Source: Zonotrichia leucophrys gambelii
Taxonomy: Eukaryota; Chordata; Aves; Passeriformes; Passerellidae
Length of the DNA stretch: 64,000 nt
Assembly (NCBI RefSeq): GCF_028769735.1
Contig: NC_088172.1
Location: 89,858,451 to 89,922,450, forward strand
Reading direction: 5' to 3'
Part shown: positions 13,911 to 27,250 of the stretch, piece by piece
Numbering within the stretch: the stretch's first letter is position 1
Layout of the letters: every line of letters starts with the position of its first letter
Program-made: the position numbers and the translations under genes
The notes under the pieces: generated by a model
What the model was told of the DNA's origin: nothing
Seen by the model: the letters and a program-made list of their open reading frames with translations, nothing else
Databases searched by the model: none

Positions 13911-13931
13911 AATCATCAATCATCCACTGTC
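13911..13931. promoter_or_regulatory. possible PBX and MEIS/TGIF-type site pair
   Basis: AATCATCAATCATCC contains the PBX-like ATCAATCA (TGATTGAT on minus). It is closely followed by CTGTCA, the MEIS/TGIF core. The surrounding 13840-14110 is not a repeat that I know. Motif matches this short are weak evidence. Confidence 0.2.
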
Positions 13932-14588
13932 AGTTATTTCTGTCTCAGTGAGTAAGCCTTTATTTAAAGCATAAAGTAAGAATGTTGCCAGACCACAGGA
14001 ACAAGCCCTGAGCTGTTTGCAGGTGCTGCTATTCACAGCTGCCAATTAAACCCCTGACATTTCCATAATGGCCAAGAGGCAAGGCATATGCACTTGATAC
14101 AAACATTTTTGTAAAAATTAATCTCAGTTTATCAATACTTCACTTTTTTCTTTTTTTTTCCCCAGAGCGACATACAACATCCTACTTTGGGCCTATTGTT
14201 TGTTTGCCGTAGAAAGAGAGAAATACGAGTTGGAAAGCAGCCAGGGCATTCATTTCCCCAGGATATACAGAGGATTCCAGTGGCTCATTTCAACCCTTAA
14301 TTGGGGAGGGAAAGCACAGTAGTGAGGAATTCCACCTTCAGAAAATGGTGTGTGTGCCCTTTGCCCCTCAGCCATGTGCACATACTCAACTCCAGCATTT
14401 CTCATCACATGCTGGCCCTTACCTTGGTAAAAATGTAATGTTTGGTTTGGCAAATGCTGTTCCTAAAGTTACCTAGCCCACTGTGGTTTGTTGCTAATAT
14501 AACAAAATGTTAGCTTATCTGGATTTTTATACAGATGTCTGGACATACTTCTTCTATCTGGTCCTTCTCATAACCCCTCCACAATCTG

Positions 14589-14602
14589 AAAAAAAAAAAA
14601 AA
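14589..14602. repeat. poly(A) run of 14
   Basis: Fourteen A residues after CCACAATCTG, followed by GAAAATCC. No associated retroposon is recognised. Confidence 0.9.
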
Positions 14603-17579
14603 GAAAATCCAAACGACAAAAACCTAGAAATGTGAGCACATTTTAATACGCTCATTCTTTTCTTTTGGGCAGGAGAAAAAAATGAATTATCATCTCAACT
14701 TATCAAAGACATTCCTCAATATTTCTGCAAGTTTATATAAATTTCATAAAATTGCCAGTGATGAGCTAGGGTGTTGTTTTTTTGGTTTTTTTTTCCTTGA
14801 GAAAATATTTTCATGGGAAAAAAATTATATATTTCTTCAGAAAAATAAACTGCCTAGTATTGCCACCTGACATTTATAGTTTGGAGGACATAAAACTTTT
14901 CAGAGGTCCTTTTATTTCTTGCTCTCAGCTGTTTATAGTTCTTTAGGGGTACCCTGATCTGTAAGTAAATACAGAAAAAGAAAGAACTGCATTCACATTT
15001 TGGAGGAGATTTCATTACATGCTGATTGCTCTGCCCTTTTTTGCTGCAAAGACTAAAAAACGCAGAACACTGAGTGGGAAACTGGATAGCACTGGGGCAT
15101 TTTAAATTTGTCTTCTTCAGTCTTCATGGTATTGAGGGAGATGACACAAGTCACCCAGAAATTTGGAGTGGATTCTCATGTTTCGTTCTGTCTGGTTATA
15201 AAATGCTGCACTATTGGATTAAATTAATTTCTGAAACCTATAGAATTCTGTTAACATGACATATTTAGAATTGTTGTTCGAGAGCTTGCTGGCATGTGGG
15301 TTTCAAACTGGGTGTAATTGTTTGCCCAACAGCTGTGCCAGTGTGCTCATGGTCAGATGCAGAGGTGCCAGTGCAGTTCTATCAGCATAACTTATTTTAC
15401 TTCACCACACTGACACAAGCTGTCCTGCCTTAAGCATTTCATGTCAATGGAAGTAGATAAGTGTACCTATGCTGAGTAATTTCCTACCTATCTTGGATCT
15501 GAAATTTTAAGTATAGAGTGAATTTTACTCAATTCTTTTGTCCATGTAGGTGCCTTGAGAAGTTCCACATTGCTTTTCGGGCATAGATGTTGCTTCAGGA
15601 CTAGTTTTGAAATCAGCTAATTCAGCTTATTTTCTAACAAGTTTCTTAATTTTTAAAATTTTTTCATTCAAAACCACTCAAAATGTTTGAGATCTGTGAA
15701 AACATTGCCTTTAGATGTTAAATAAGAATGTTAAAACCTGATTAATGTTTTAATTAGGTCTCTTCGGAGCTTGAAGGACCTAACTGTCTGAGTTATCCAG
15801 TGTAGATCAATTAATCCCACATATATTGCTGTTTTGTTTTAAAATAAAGAAAAACGAAAGCACTAACTTAAAACTAGCTGACTTTAAAAAGTCAAAAATC
15901 AAAAAAATCTCCCAAGTCTCAGCATCAAGTGCTTCTTTGTAGCATATCTTTGTGGCTGTAAGGTAATTTCCTGTGTTCAGGATGACTCAGCTTTCATTAT
16001 CACCCAAGATAACCATCTTCTTTGGGTGGTTCCATGTGAGCAGAAATCACTGAGGTCATGCTGCTGTGCTGTCCCCTCTGACTTGGCCCCCCTGCTCTGA
16101 GCTAAAAGGCAAAGGCAAAAGGTAACTAATCCCTGTTGGACTAAGTTTCTGTGATCTTGCAGATGTTAACAATAACAATACTGCTCTGAGTATGTCCACA
16201 TTTAGAAATGCAGAAATGTCCAAGCTGGATGTAAATGAACCATTGTGGATACTGGACACAGTAAAGATGAGCCAGCAGAGAATACCAAGAGGACTAATTT
16301 ACCCTGCTTTTTGCCAGTGGTAGCACCATATAGGCAAATTTATTCTACCAGAAAGCAGGCTTATTCATTATTAGCTCATTTACAGCTAGTCTGACTACTG
16401 GAATTTGCATTGTAGACACACATTCTATTAAGATGACTATGTGATTGTTTTAAATAACAGTACAGAGGTTGAGATTTTGGAGATATCTGAGGGCTTCCAT
16501 TGAAGTTGGTTTAAGAAGTTGCTGCCTCCAGTGATCTCTTTGGCAACTTCTGCTGAAGATGGCATGCCCCATGAATTGGCACATGAGACCACATGCCTGC
16601 CTAAGAGCCTCAGGTGTTTACAACACAATATTTCAGCTTAAATCACTGAAGAGGATTTGCTTGCATCTAGAGTCCTACTCTAAATGATGAACTGGATCAC
16701 AGCAATTGCATCTCTTGATGTGGCAGAAGCAGGCAGACAGTTTGGTGATAATGCTCCATATCTCTCCTTTTAAAGAGCCCAAAGAGACCTCGGTGCCAGG
16801 GCCCATGGAAATGTCCTTCTGCTCTACTGTGCATCAGTGGTTGAGCACCTCATTCTCCTCACATCCTGTCAAAAATATTTGTCCTTTTAGGGTTGTGGCA
16901 CTATGTAGCCTCCTACTGTAATCTTTGATCCTGGTACAGAAGGCAAAGCACAAATGCAGATTTCCAGCCTGATGACAGTGAGATTTCTCAGGGGCTTAAA
17001 TCAAAACATAAAATTCCCTTATTCAAGTTATATTGCCTTTAACTTCAGAGAAGTTTATACATGTGAACATTCCTGGTACAAAGGGATACTGGTATGTAGA
17101 GGAGGATTTGACATTATGAAAGTTAACAAGTACCAGTAGCCATTCTTCCCTCTATTGCTGCACTTGTGCATGATGAACTCCAGGTCTGTCTCTTGCCTCC
17201 CTACTCCTGGCGCTGCCCAGCTATGATCTAGTGTACTGACCTCACTAGCCATGTAATGGCTTTATGCTACCAAATCCCATCAGGAACTCCATGTCTCTTG
17301 TGGCAGTCTTCATCCATTGCTAACTTGTATTATCATTGGCACACTTAAAATTGTGATGTTATGTTTCAAAAGTTTTTGAAGCTGAAACACACAAGCTCTT
17401 TTATTTCTCTTCTGCCCTGTAGGATTATTTTAGCTCTACACATGCAAAACCTCATATTAAGCAAGAAATTAATCATATCAGGGTAAAGTAGCTACTGAAA
17501 AATTGCCAAGCACCATAAACATTGGTCAAAATGCAGGCCAACCATTTGCACAGCAAGTAATTGGAGCTAGAGATTCACT

Positions 17580-17615
17580 GGAGCGGCGCGTAACTTTGGA
17601 GCGATGCGTAACTTT
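17580..17615. repeat. two-copy 18-bp tandem repeat, CpG-rich
   Basis: GGAGCGGCGCGTAACTTT (17580-17597) is followed directly by GGAGCGATGCGTAACTTT (17598-17615), 16 of 18 identical. It holds several CpGs in an otherwise CpG-poor region. Confidence 0.9.
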
Positions 17616-17841
17616 TCATTTTGAATTAGAAAGCTTTTCAAACAAAAAATGATATCTGAGAAGACTGCACTACCTAAAAGGTTTCAGTAAACACTGAAAA
17701 AAAAAAGTGTTAAAATATGCTGGAGAGATCAATCATGCTTTGTGGTTACTTGCTCCATGTAGTTTCACACACATTCTTTGATAAACAATGTCCCGCACAC
17801 TCTGCCCAGACCCATTATTTTCTTCAGCACCAAAGCGTCAA

Positions 17842-17930
17842 GGGCCAGATCCTCATTTGGTTTAAGTCAGCAGAGCTCTGCTGAGGTTGACTGCTTGCCA
17901 TTGATTTATGCCAGCTGAAGATCTGGCCTG
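17842..17930. repeat. ancient palindromic amniote repeat
   Basis: An imperfect inverted repeat. The left arm GGCCAGATCCTCATTTGG (from 17843) pairs with the right arm, whose reverse complement is GGCCAGATCTTCAGCTGG (ending 17929), 21 of 27 bases matching. The GGCCAGATCCTC...GATCTGGCC form is a type I have seen widely in reptile and bird DNA; I cannot give its database name. Confidence 0.55.
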
Positions 17931-20900
17931 AAGAGTGACAAAAATATAATTTTATGTTTTATTTATGGGTGTAAAACAATAGTCCTAAAGGGAGCAGATG
18001 TTCCATGTCAAGGGAGGAGGTTTATTAAATGCAATTCCAGACACAAAAGCTAATCTTTGTGGTCAGGGAAGGCATGAGGCCTGTTTTACATGATGAACTT
18101 TAATTGAAATCTTGCTCTTTTGTGTTCATTTATTTCTTCTATTTGGGAGCTGACAAGCGTCATTTAAATTACTTAACAGCTGCCAGACACCTTAAAAAAC
18201 AATAAATAGTTGTCTTAGACACCTGGAGAAGGTTAGACAGTCTTCATTTGTCTTCCAAGTACCTGCTGAAATGGTATTAATTTGGTATCACATATTTTTA
18301 ATTAAGTGGTCACTTCACTAACGAAATTTCCATCTGCTTCAGATGGAGCTGTGGGGAGAAAGATCACTCCGCTTATGGAGGGTTTTGCAATTGCAAAATG
18401 TCTTTTTTTTTGCAGTTTGGATTTAAACCCAAAGGATTTTGAAATCATCTCGAAAAGAGAAGGGAGTGTCTGCCTCTAAGTCTCAGGCCTCAAACCTCTT
18501 ATTGTCCCCAGCACCAAAACTATTCCCTTTGTGAATGATCTTCCCTCTGTATGTCCAAGAGCAGGAGTTCCTTGGGTGCCAAAAACTGAAGTTAGGGAAC
18601 TGAAAGAAAATCAGTGGCAAAAGCCTGCTTGCAGGAATGTCACATTTTTTTTGAAGCTCTCCTCATCACGTTTTCTTTCATTGAGCCAGCATTTTTGACT
18701 CCCATGTCACTGCACCACCCTAAAAAGGAGAGAGCATTCAGTGATGTGCCTGTTCCTTGGGTTTAAATGGCCAAGAAATGTACTATGGCGAGATCTGGGC
18801 TCTTTAGAGGCACACAGCAATAGTCAGCGAAGCAGTGCTGATTCACATCAGATAAATTTTGGACAGATATGCACAAGGATGACATTTACTCCCTGACCTT
18901 CTGTGATCCTTCCCACACCCTCACATGGATCGCTAGAGAACAAGCTGTACTTATCAGAGGTCAACAGTGACATGTAAACTGGAGCTTCAGAAAAGACAGT
19001 AAATAGAGGAAAATTGGAGTGAATATTCCTGTATTCTATTAAAAGAGAGGAACAAAAGTAAAGATTGAAGAAGGCTGTGTATGGAAAAAGAAATGGAGAG
19101 GGAGCAAACTCCAGTGTGTCAGCTTGGGTGAGATTTAATGTGAGATTTTGTTCTGAATCAGGCTGAGCATAACAAGTTTGAAATTGTCTATGAACCAAAA
19201 TTAGAAAAAAGAAACCTGAGGCTAAGCTGTCAGTGGGATGCAGGGAATGCTGAAATATTTCATTCATGTTTCAGCATAATTTTTTGTTAATTTATGTTAG
19301 AAATCTGGTATATCTTCATTGGAACTTTTCAACACAAACAGCAGCAGCAACCACAACCTTCCATTCTATAAATATCAAAGGAGAAACTTCCAAGATTATA
19401 AAAAAGCCTAATACTTGTTATCCTCCCTGAATAAGAAGTTAACGGAATAAGTTTTTCACAACACATGTATTTTGTTTGACATAACATTTGTTTCCTTTCA
19501 AAGCCACTCTGAATAACATTTCCAGTTGCACATTTCCAAAGGCATGACTCACTTCATGGGATGGAATATGTCTATGGTAAATGTATTCTACAGCCACACT
19601 GGGCCTTCTAGACTCCTTTGTAAGCTTTCCAGTAGAGAAACCCTTTAGAACATAGTCTCACCTGTTTTAAACCTCTCTTTTAGGATGATGTAAATTAGAG
19701 CCTGGAACTGTCTTTTTCCTCTTATCACCAAAAAGCAGTGTAGGGTGAGTAAGGATCAATCTAACTTCACCCAAATATTCTTGTCCATGGGGACAGTTGC
19801 TGTAGTATATTGTGGTAAAGACTTCACGTCTACAGATACCATATGCAAGAGAAAGGTTTAGGCATTGGAGTGAAGACACAGAAGAATTACAAAATGCTCC
19901 AAAAATACAAAGGGCTTAGTTAGAAAGAAGTATGAAAAGGCCTAAATGTACACAAATGCAAAGTGCTGGATGAATATGTTATATGCATAATGATCACTTC
20001 AAATGTGAAAACAAACTGAGGGGCAGTAAAAATTAGGACTTTCCAGGGAAAGAAAATAGAGGATTGGTTGTGATAACAGGGCAAAATACTTTCTTATCAG
20101 ATGATCTGTTTTGTCTGGGGGCCAGTTTTCAGGAGAAGCAGTAGCCCCAGAATTTGAGTAATTTCATACCAGAGCTTGGAAATGCACAATAGAGATTATT
20201 CCTGTCTGGGAAGAGAATGAAAAGAGGGTCTACTAAAGAGGATCTCATCCAGCCCTCACTTCATTCAGCAGGAATCTTTTCCACTGACCAAAGCAGGATT
20301 TGGATCAGACCCTTTTTTACCTTCTATGTTGATGTCTGTCTAAAAAAAAAGACTTAGGAAGAGACATGAATGAGAGCCCAAGTATGACACTAAGAATGGC
20401 TTTTTTGGGCTGCTGTAAGGAAAAAGGCAAGTCTCAGAAAATTATGAAGCAGGCAGCTGGCAAATCAGAGGGACTGTTTTACAGCTGCAAGCTGAGTCAA
20501 TCTCTAAAATGTCTTTACGGAATTAAATGACATTAAGCTTGGTGTCAGCAATTCCCTTAAAACTGTGAGCAAACACTTTTTGAGCAGCAGATTTAAGGGC
20601 AGCGTCATCACTTGGCAACTTTTGTCACAGCGGGACTTTGCTCTCTAGCTTACTCTATTTTTACACACAATATTTGAAAGATGTTTTGCTGTGGTTAACA
20701 AAACATAGTTGCATTTTATATCTGATTCAAGAGAAACCAATAATAATAGAAGTAGAGTAACATTTTTGTATATGCCTGACTGATTCCCTTTGCCTGTTTT
20801 GAACCTACCTAACGGCAAACCTCACTTCATTCTACACTGCTCTAATTAATTTGACAGGACTGGAAACTTGCTCTTCCTGTTCACACTTATTATTCATCTC

Positions 20901-23900
20901 TTCAGAATGCCATGTAGGGAGTATGAAGCATTTACCGAATCCCTCAATGCTAAATACACCTTTTAAGCTGACTCTGCACAATGCCAGCAGTGAGGAGATC
21001 TGACTAAAAGGGCAGCCAAAGAAAAAGAACATTTTCCAGAGCATCGTCTCTTTACACATGGCTAGCAGGTCTTAGGCAAGGAAACTATGTCTTTTTACCC
21101 CACTTCAAATTCTATAGTATGCTCTGGGGATTCCAGTTTAGTCCTACTCTATCTGAAAGCTTTGCTGTAGCCAAAGCAAATGACAGAGTGATCATACTCA
21201 ATGAGCTCTGATGTTAGTTCACAAGAGCCACTGAGTAATTTCATACAGGCGTATCTTTTAACCTTTCATCACCCAAATTAGAAACATCATAACACAACAT
21301 AAAACACATCTGAAAAATCCATCAGAGACAGGAACTCAGAAAAATGCGTGTAGAAATAAGCGTTTTGAGATGTAGGTGTTTTGAGAAAACACTGACATTG
21401 AATGTTAGATTTCCTTTTTTAAAATTCTCAGTGCAGAAAGGGATCTTTTACAAACACACAAAGTGATCAAGGAGTTTAAAAAGTGAAACATGCTTGTTTG
21501 CACACACTAGGGAAGAAACTCAGACATTTCATATTTTAAAAGTGAAAGATCAATGAAAGAGATTTTCAACAGCAAGTTACCAGTTGGGTCCTTGAATCTA
21601 ATCATGAGCTCCCTTTGCACTTTTATGCCTGTATAAATCTCACTTTACATGAAGCTAAAGGTGAAGTTTTCAGAGTACCTGAGAAAATTTCTCCATGGCG
21701 TAGGGCAGCACTGTGCGCAAATACCCACATCAGCTCTAAATGAACTAACTCAAGAACCAAATGGGACAGAATCACTGTAGCAGAGCAGTTTTTCCAGCTT
21801 TCTGCTCTTAACCTCCAAATATTTCTTTGTGTGGCATCCACCAGAGTTAGATGCCACAGTGTGCAAGTCACTGTTTTTAATGAGGACTTACTTTCAAAGA
21901 GGTGTGGAGAAGCAGATGGGCATTCAATGGGATTTTTCAAGGCACATGTTAAAATGGAAACTAAAGTAACTACACTTAGATGCTTCTGAAAATTAAACAC
22001 TTTAAACTCCTGAAAAAAATCAGAAAACTAAATACCTGCCCTGCTTCTGAAAAGTTTATGTTGAGTAATTTTTCCTAGTACCTGAATTTTCTTATTCATA
22101 TTTCGTGGAAAAGCATGGAGACAATCACACATAGGCTTCCTTATTCCCTTTAGTCTTTTCTTTTCTTCATTTATCCACTTGTTCACCTATGGAAAATCTA
22201 AACACTATTCTTTTCACAGTCATGGAGCTCTTACACTGATGTTACACTGTTCATCTTTAGGCTAAGCTTAATGAAGACAAACAGGAGACTCCCATCAGTT
22301 CAGCTTGGTTTTGGATCAGATCCTAATAGAGAGGAGTTGGGTTCGTTGAATTGTAGATAGAGTAACAGCTCAACTCCTTCAGGCATAACTCCTCTCTGAA
22401 TTGTTGTAGAGGAAAACCCACTCTAAACAGATTGAATCTGGAAAAAAACCTTGGATAATTGGGAGTAGAATGGGTCCATTGACTTCAAGAAGAGCTACTG
22501 CATGAATAAAAGGTGGTCTGGCATTGGCTTTTGCCGTGTTACATATGAAAGATGGTTCTTGAAACTAATTAATCCTTGGAAAGATCAGCTGACCCATCTC
22601 ATTGTTAGCAATACATTTTTAATTATTCATTTTAGTCAAGCATCATTTGAACACAAGTCAATTTGCAATTTCATTAGAGTACAGAAAAGGCCTGGGGTCT
22701 ATTCCCAGTAAAAAGGAAAAAATCTCTGGCAAAATTTCATAAAAGATGTTAATCCTTTAATTAATTTTATGTATCAAGTAAGAATTAATGTGTCCTGCTA
22801 TTTAAGCAGAAGTCATCTTGCCAAGAAATGCATTTTGTCATACCTTCCCCTCCAGGAAAGCCTCTTTACAAGCTTTGTGGCAGAACACCCTGGCAACTAA
22901 TGACTAGCTTTGAAGCAACATTCACAGACCATTTGCTTTGATGACATTTGGAACTTTTTTCTCCCCCCTAGTACTCATTCCAAAGTCTATTGTAAATGTA
23001 GAGCTCTCACCCCTCTGCTTTTGAAAACTAATCAATAAAGTAAGATTTGTCAGGTTGCATCTGAGGAGTATCACATCTTTTAACTCCCTTCTTGGTTGAG
23101 CTGCTGTATACATTTTTAAACTAAACCTTATGAACCTATTTGAGTAGGTTATACGTACTATATTCACAGGCACACAAGGGTGACGCGTTTCTTTTTTTTT
23201 CTTATATTAACTTCAAAAGCTTAAAACTTCTGCCAGTTAACCTTCCATAAAACTGACATTATATGGTCATCATACATAATCAAGTGATGGATTGCATGCC
23301 AAGAAGACACAAAGAGCAAATGTTTACACTTGTTATAACTATGACAATTACAGTATTCAAAAATGGAAAAAGAATACTTCACTCCATGCTAAAGAACTCC
23401 AAAGAAAACATATCCATGTTAGTAAATACTGAAATGAATTTTAAATACCTCACTAGCATCAGCGTAAATCCTAGAGTGAGGCAATCTGTGCTCACAGAAA
23501 AGAATTGAGATCAAAATAAGGGCCACAGCGTTTCATCTTTATTCTAACTTTTGACTTTTCTCAATCAATGCTAAAATCCTTAGGTCTGATTTCTCATTTT
23601 AATGGCTTTGTGCTATGTGTCTCAACCATACCTCATCTAATTTAATAAGATGCAAGCTAAGGAAGTACTTAAGTTACTTATCAGGGGTTTCAGATGACAC
23701 ATTATTATTGTACTCAAAAGTCAATATTTGCTAATCATGTTAGTAGAGGAACTGATCCAGAGCTACAATTCTTGAATTGCTAAGGCATTTAAGATTAATT
23801 AAACCTGTCTTCTCCTCACTTGTCATATACACACATAGCACAACACCCTCAATCCCCACCCCTTCCTCTCTTCTGAATTGGACAAGTCAGTTTCTCCATA

Positions 23901-26049
23901 AGGAAAATCTGCCTAGTCCACAGCTATAGGATGAAAACCTCATAATTTTCTCAGTTTTCTACCTCCAGTGTTGGGATGGCCATTCAGAACCTGATTTCAG
24001 GTCCCAGGGCAGGTCAAGTTCAGCACTTTGGCGTTGTGCCCTTTCTCTTTAACACTGGTACAACTTCAAAGCAGGCCGTTGTATTCTACCTGTGATCTTT
24101 GCACAAGACTGTGGTTGAAATTAGGAGAGAGCTGCATGCTAGCAGAAGCAGAGCCAATCTGGCAGTGTGACACAGGTTGAAAAAGCCTGATTGCTCATCT
24201 TGTTTCAACTGGGCTTGTTCATCCCACGGTCTCACACGTTAAAGGTACTGAAATGCTGAGCAGGTCTTATTCCTCATAGTGGCAGAAGAGAAGTGAGTTT
24301 ACACCTCACTATCTATCCTAATTTTCATTTTATCACGCATAATGGGAACAGTTAAAAACTGATCTATGTCTCTCTTTCTCTCTTTCTAAGCTGTTGTTGA
24401 ATTTGTTATGTACAACGTGAAAAGATTAGTGTATTTCCTAGGGCTAAGTGCAGTGTAAGCAAGTAATGTGCAAGCTTCCACATGCAGACTTGCCAGTGCA
24501 CGATCAGGCTGGATTTCCAACCCTTCTGCCGCAACAGACTCAATCTCCTCTGAGTGTACATCAGCTGCTCAGAGGCCATGTCAGTGTCTGGACATGTGCA
24601 TTTGATTAGCAGTGTGATGGCTTCCTGATAGGATTGTATATTTATTCAGAACCTGGCTTAGAAGGAGGCACAGATCTGCCTTGAAGCAGGAATCTCTTAG
24701 TGGATGAAATGTGGCTTACCTGCTACCCAGAATATATTACTGTAGTTTGTGTATTATTGTGGTTTTCTCTTGCTTGACTTTAGGCAATTATTATACTGAT
24801 CTAAACAGAGTGGATTGAATGTTTACATGAGAATAATAGAGCAGAGTGGAGATTTGCAATCAGACACATTGGTAGAGTTTCTGATTTACATAAAACTTAT
24901 GCAAACCAGGAGGATAGTTATATCTATACTAGATTAGGCCAGATTTACGCTCATAAATGGGACGGTAGTGTTGGGAGACACAGGTATGAATCAACAGAGT
25001 CACTTGTAAAATTGGTGTTTTGCAAAGACTTATAAAGTGTTTGTTTCACTTTAGTGGGGAAGTGTTCACTGTTATCAGGAGATTGAATAGATATTGTGTA
25101 TTAAATTGTACAGTGACTGCATGGGGTTTGAAAAAGACATATAGAACATCAATACACACATTAAAAAAGTAACTGTTTTGAGTACTGTGGTATCCAGCCT
25201 GCAAATGTTTCAGATCAGCACATTATTGAGTATAATACTCAGACGGACATTTTGCCAAATCAGAACAACACATTCTGTTTAATATTCCAACTAGTGTTAA
25301 ACTATTAATTTAAATGTGTTAATAGTGGCTGTCATGTAAGCTGAGCATCTGAAAGCCTCCCAACAGTCATGCCTTATCCTCAAGTAATTTATTTTTTATA
25401 TTAATTCAGTAAAAAATATAAGATAATTTACTCTTTAAAGTGGTTCCCCCTCCTCCTTTTTTTAAATTAGACATTATTTTATGCATGCCTTTTAACTTAC
25501 TAATTTATTAATTTAGCCCTGCCACACACAGGTTGAGTTACTATTTTCTTTTCTTTATTTATTTGTCTTTAGATCAATCATGGTACTATTTTTTGACATA
25601 GGCATGCTTTTGACATAGGCAAGATCTCACGTTTTTCTCTGTATGAGTACCTTTTTGCCTCAGTAAATTGTTAGTGAATATCACACTTACCTTTACTGGT
25701 CTATGCAAACTCAGTTTGATAATCTTAGCTCATCTTCCAGTAGAGCACATATCTGTATCACAGATATCATCTTTGAAACTGGCACTAATTGGCATTCATG
25801 TTGGAATTCTCAGTGGAATGGCCACAGACACAAGGTGAAAATTTGGCTCTGTTGAAGGCAACAGGAGTTTTGTCATTGACTTTAATAGGGTCAGGACTTC
25901 TTCCAGAGACTGAGCTGCCTCTCATACAGATGTTCAGACTGAGATGGGAGATTCAAATCCTCTGTGTTTGCTCATGACTAACAAAATGTCATTTTCTGCT
26001 AACCTTTGTCCCCCTTCTGCCAGGATCTAGTATTTTTTTTTTAAAGGAG
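17931..26049. other. intergenic, no gene seen
   Basis: Unique AT-rich sequence. 17940-18420 includes E-box and homeodomain-type words (CAGCTGCC, TTAATTAAG) and is free of repeats, so it is a candidate conserved element. The longest frame (18848-19267 minus, 139 codons) has a composition typical of chance. An old repeat fragment lies at 25855. Confidence 0.6.
25855..25902. repeat. fragment of ancient palindromic amniote repeat
   Basis: GTTGAAGGCAACAGGAGTTT then TGTCATTGACTTTAATAGGG and TCAGGACTTC resemble the common motif GGAGTTTTGCCATTGACTTC found throughout reptile and bird genomes. Only one arm is visible. Confidence 0.35.
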
Positions 26050-27250
26050 AAAGTGAATAAGTAAGGCCCCCAGCTTCGTATTGCATTGTCTTCCTCAAAT
26101 TCCAGTTCCCTTCCCTCTCTTTCTACTTGATATAGTATCTCTCCATGCACAGTGCAAGCTCTCTGTCTTCTATTATCTCTTGATTCTTCAGTTCTTGTTT
26201 ATTTTTAACCGCTGTTTTCTTAGCAACTCTACTTTCAAGGAAGCTCTTGCTCTTGAAAAAATGAAATTCCTTTAATTCAGTCTATCTTTCTAGCAACCCA
26301 CTGTTTTCCTTGTGTCTGCCTCTATTTTCTCAGAAGCTGTTGTTTCTTGCCATTTCTAAGAAGCTTCTCAGTCTCTGGTAAGAGAATCTACATTTCTCCA
26401 GGTTCTGTACTGGGCTTCATCTAAAGGGAATCTTTGTCCTTTTCTTTACTGACCCTTCCCTCCCAGCACCTGTCTTCTGTAATCTGCTCTCATTTCAGTT
26501 TGCTTTGGATATGCACCTTCACTGACAGCTCCTTTATTTTTTCTGTCTCTCTTTGCCACTTGCTCTCCCCGCCGCCTCACAGAGGTGTCCATGTCAGAAT
26601 CCTTGAGGTACTTGCTTTTCTCTGACAGTTATTCTCCTCTGCACATCACAGTCATTTGCCTCTGTGCATCCTGCTGTCACTTACATAATGGCTTGACTTC
26701 CTAAGGTTAGTTATTTACTACTTCTTGCTGATTTTCAGATCCACATCTCCTCTATCAATCCTGTTACACTTGCTGTTTCCTCAGTTGTCTCCTAGACCAT
26801 CTTTTTCTCTTATCTTGCTGCCCCTTCTGCTGCTGATTGTCTTCTCTATCGCAGCAGCAATCATGATTTTTTTCATCAACACAAACTAAAAATGTTATGA
26901 TAATCTCTGTTACTGATGGATGATGTCAGCAAGATCTTCCCACTTCCTCTCCTTCCATCTAAAATACTGCTTGCTAATACTGCCTTGTCTCCACCAACCA
27001 TCATCTTCCTTGATTTTCTACTGCCTGCTATAAGAAAAGCAAGCCATTAAAAATTCTGTAAAATCTACTGCTTGAGGTTCTACTGCCATTTATCTTCCAC
27101 TCAATTTATCCAACTGCTTCTCCCATTCTTCTCTTTTACAGACTGCCTCTGTCCCCTTTTTCCTTTCTGTGTTTTCTTCTGTGTTGCTCCATAGAGTAGG
27201 AAGCTTTTTTATTTTGGTCATCCCTCAGCAATTTTTTCTTTTGCTTCTTG
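26050..27250. other. pyrimidine-rich tract of about 1.2 kb
   Basis: The plus strand is persistently rich in C and T (for example CCCTTCCCTCTCTTTCTAC, TTTTTCTGTCTCTCTTTGCC) with few G. It is not a simple repeat and no frame is convincing. It may be a decayed repeat or show transcription- or replication-linked strand bias. Confidence 0.6.

Larger units (their letters stand above)
11231..17841. other. intergenic, no gene seen
   Basis: No repeat longer than simple runs, apart from the 18-bp tandem pair at 17580. No coding frame with splice support. Some parts (13840-14110) could be regulatory. Confidence 0.65.

Noticed and set aside
18848..19267. 139-codon minus-strand frame
   Set aside because: Composition typical of chance, no domain, no splice or promoter context.
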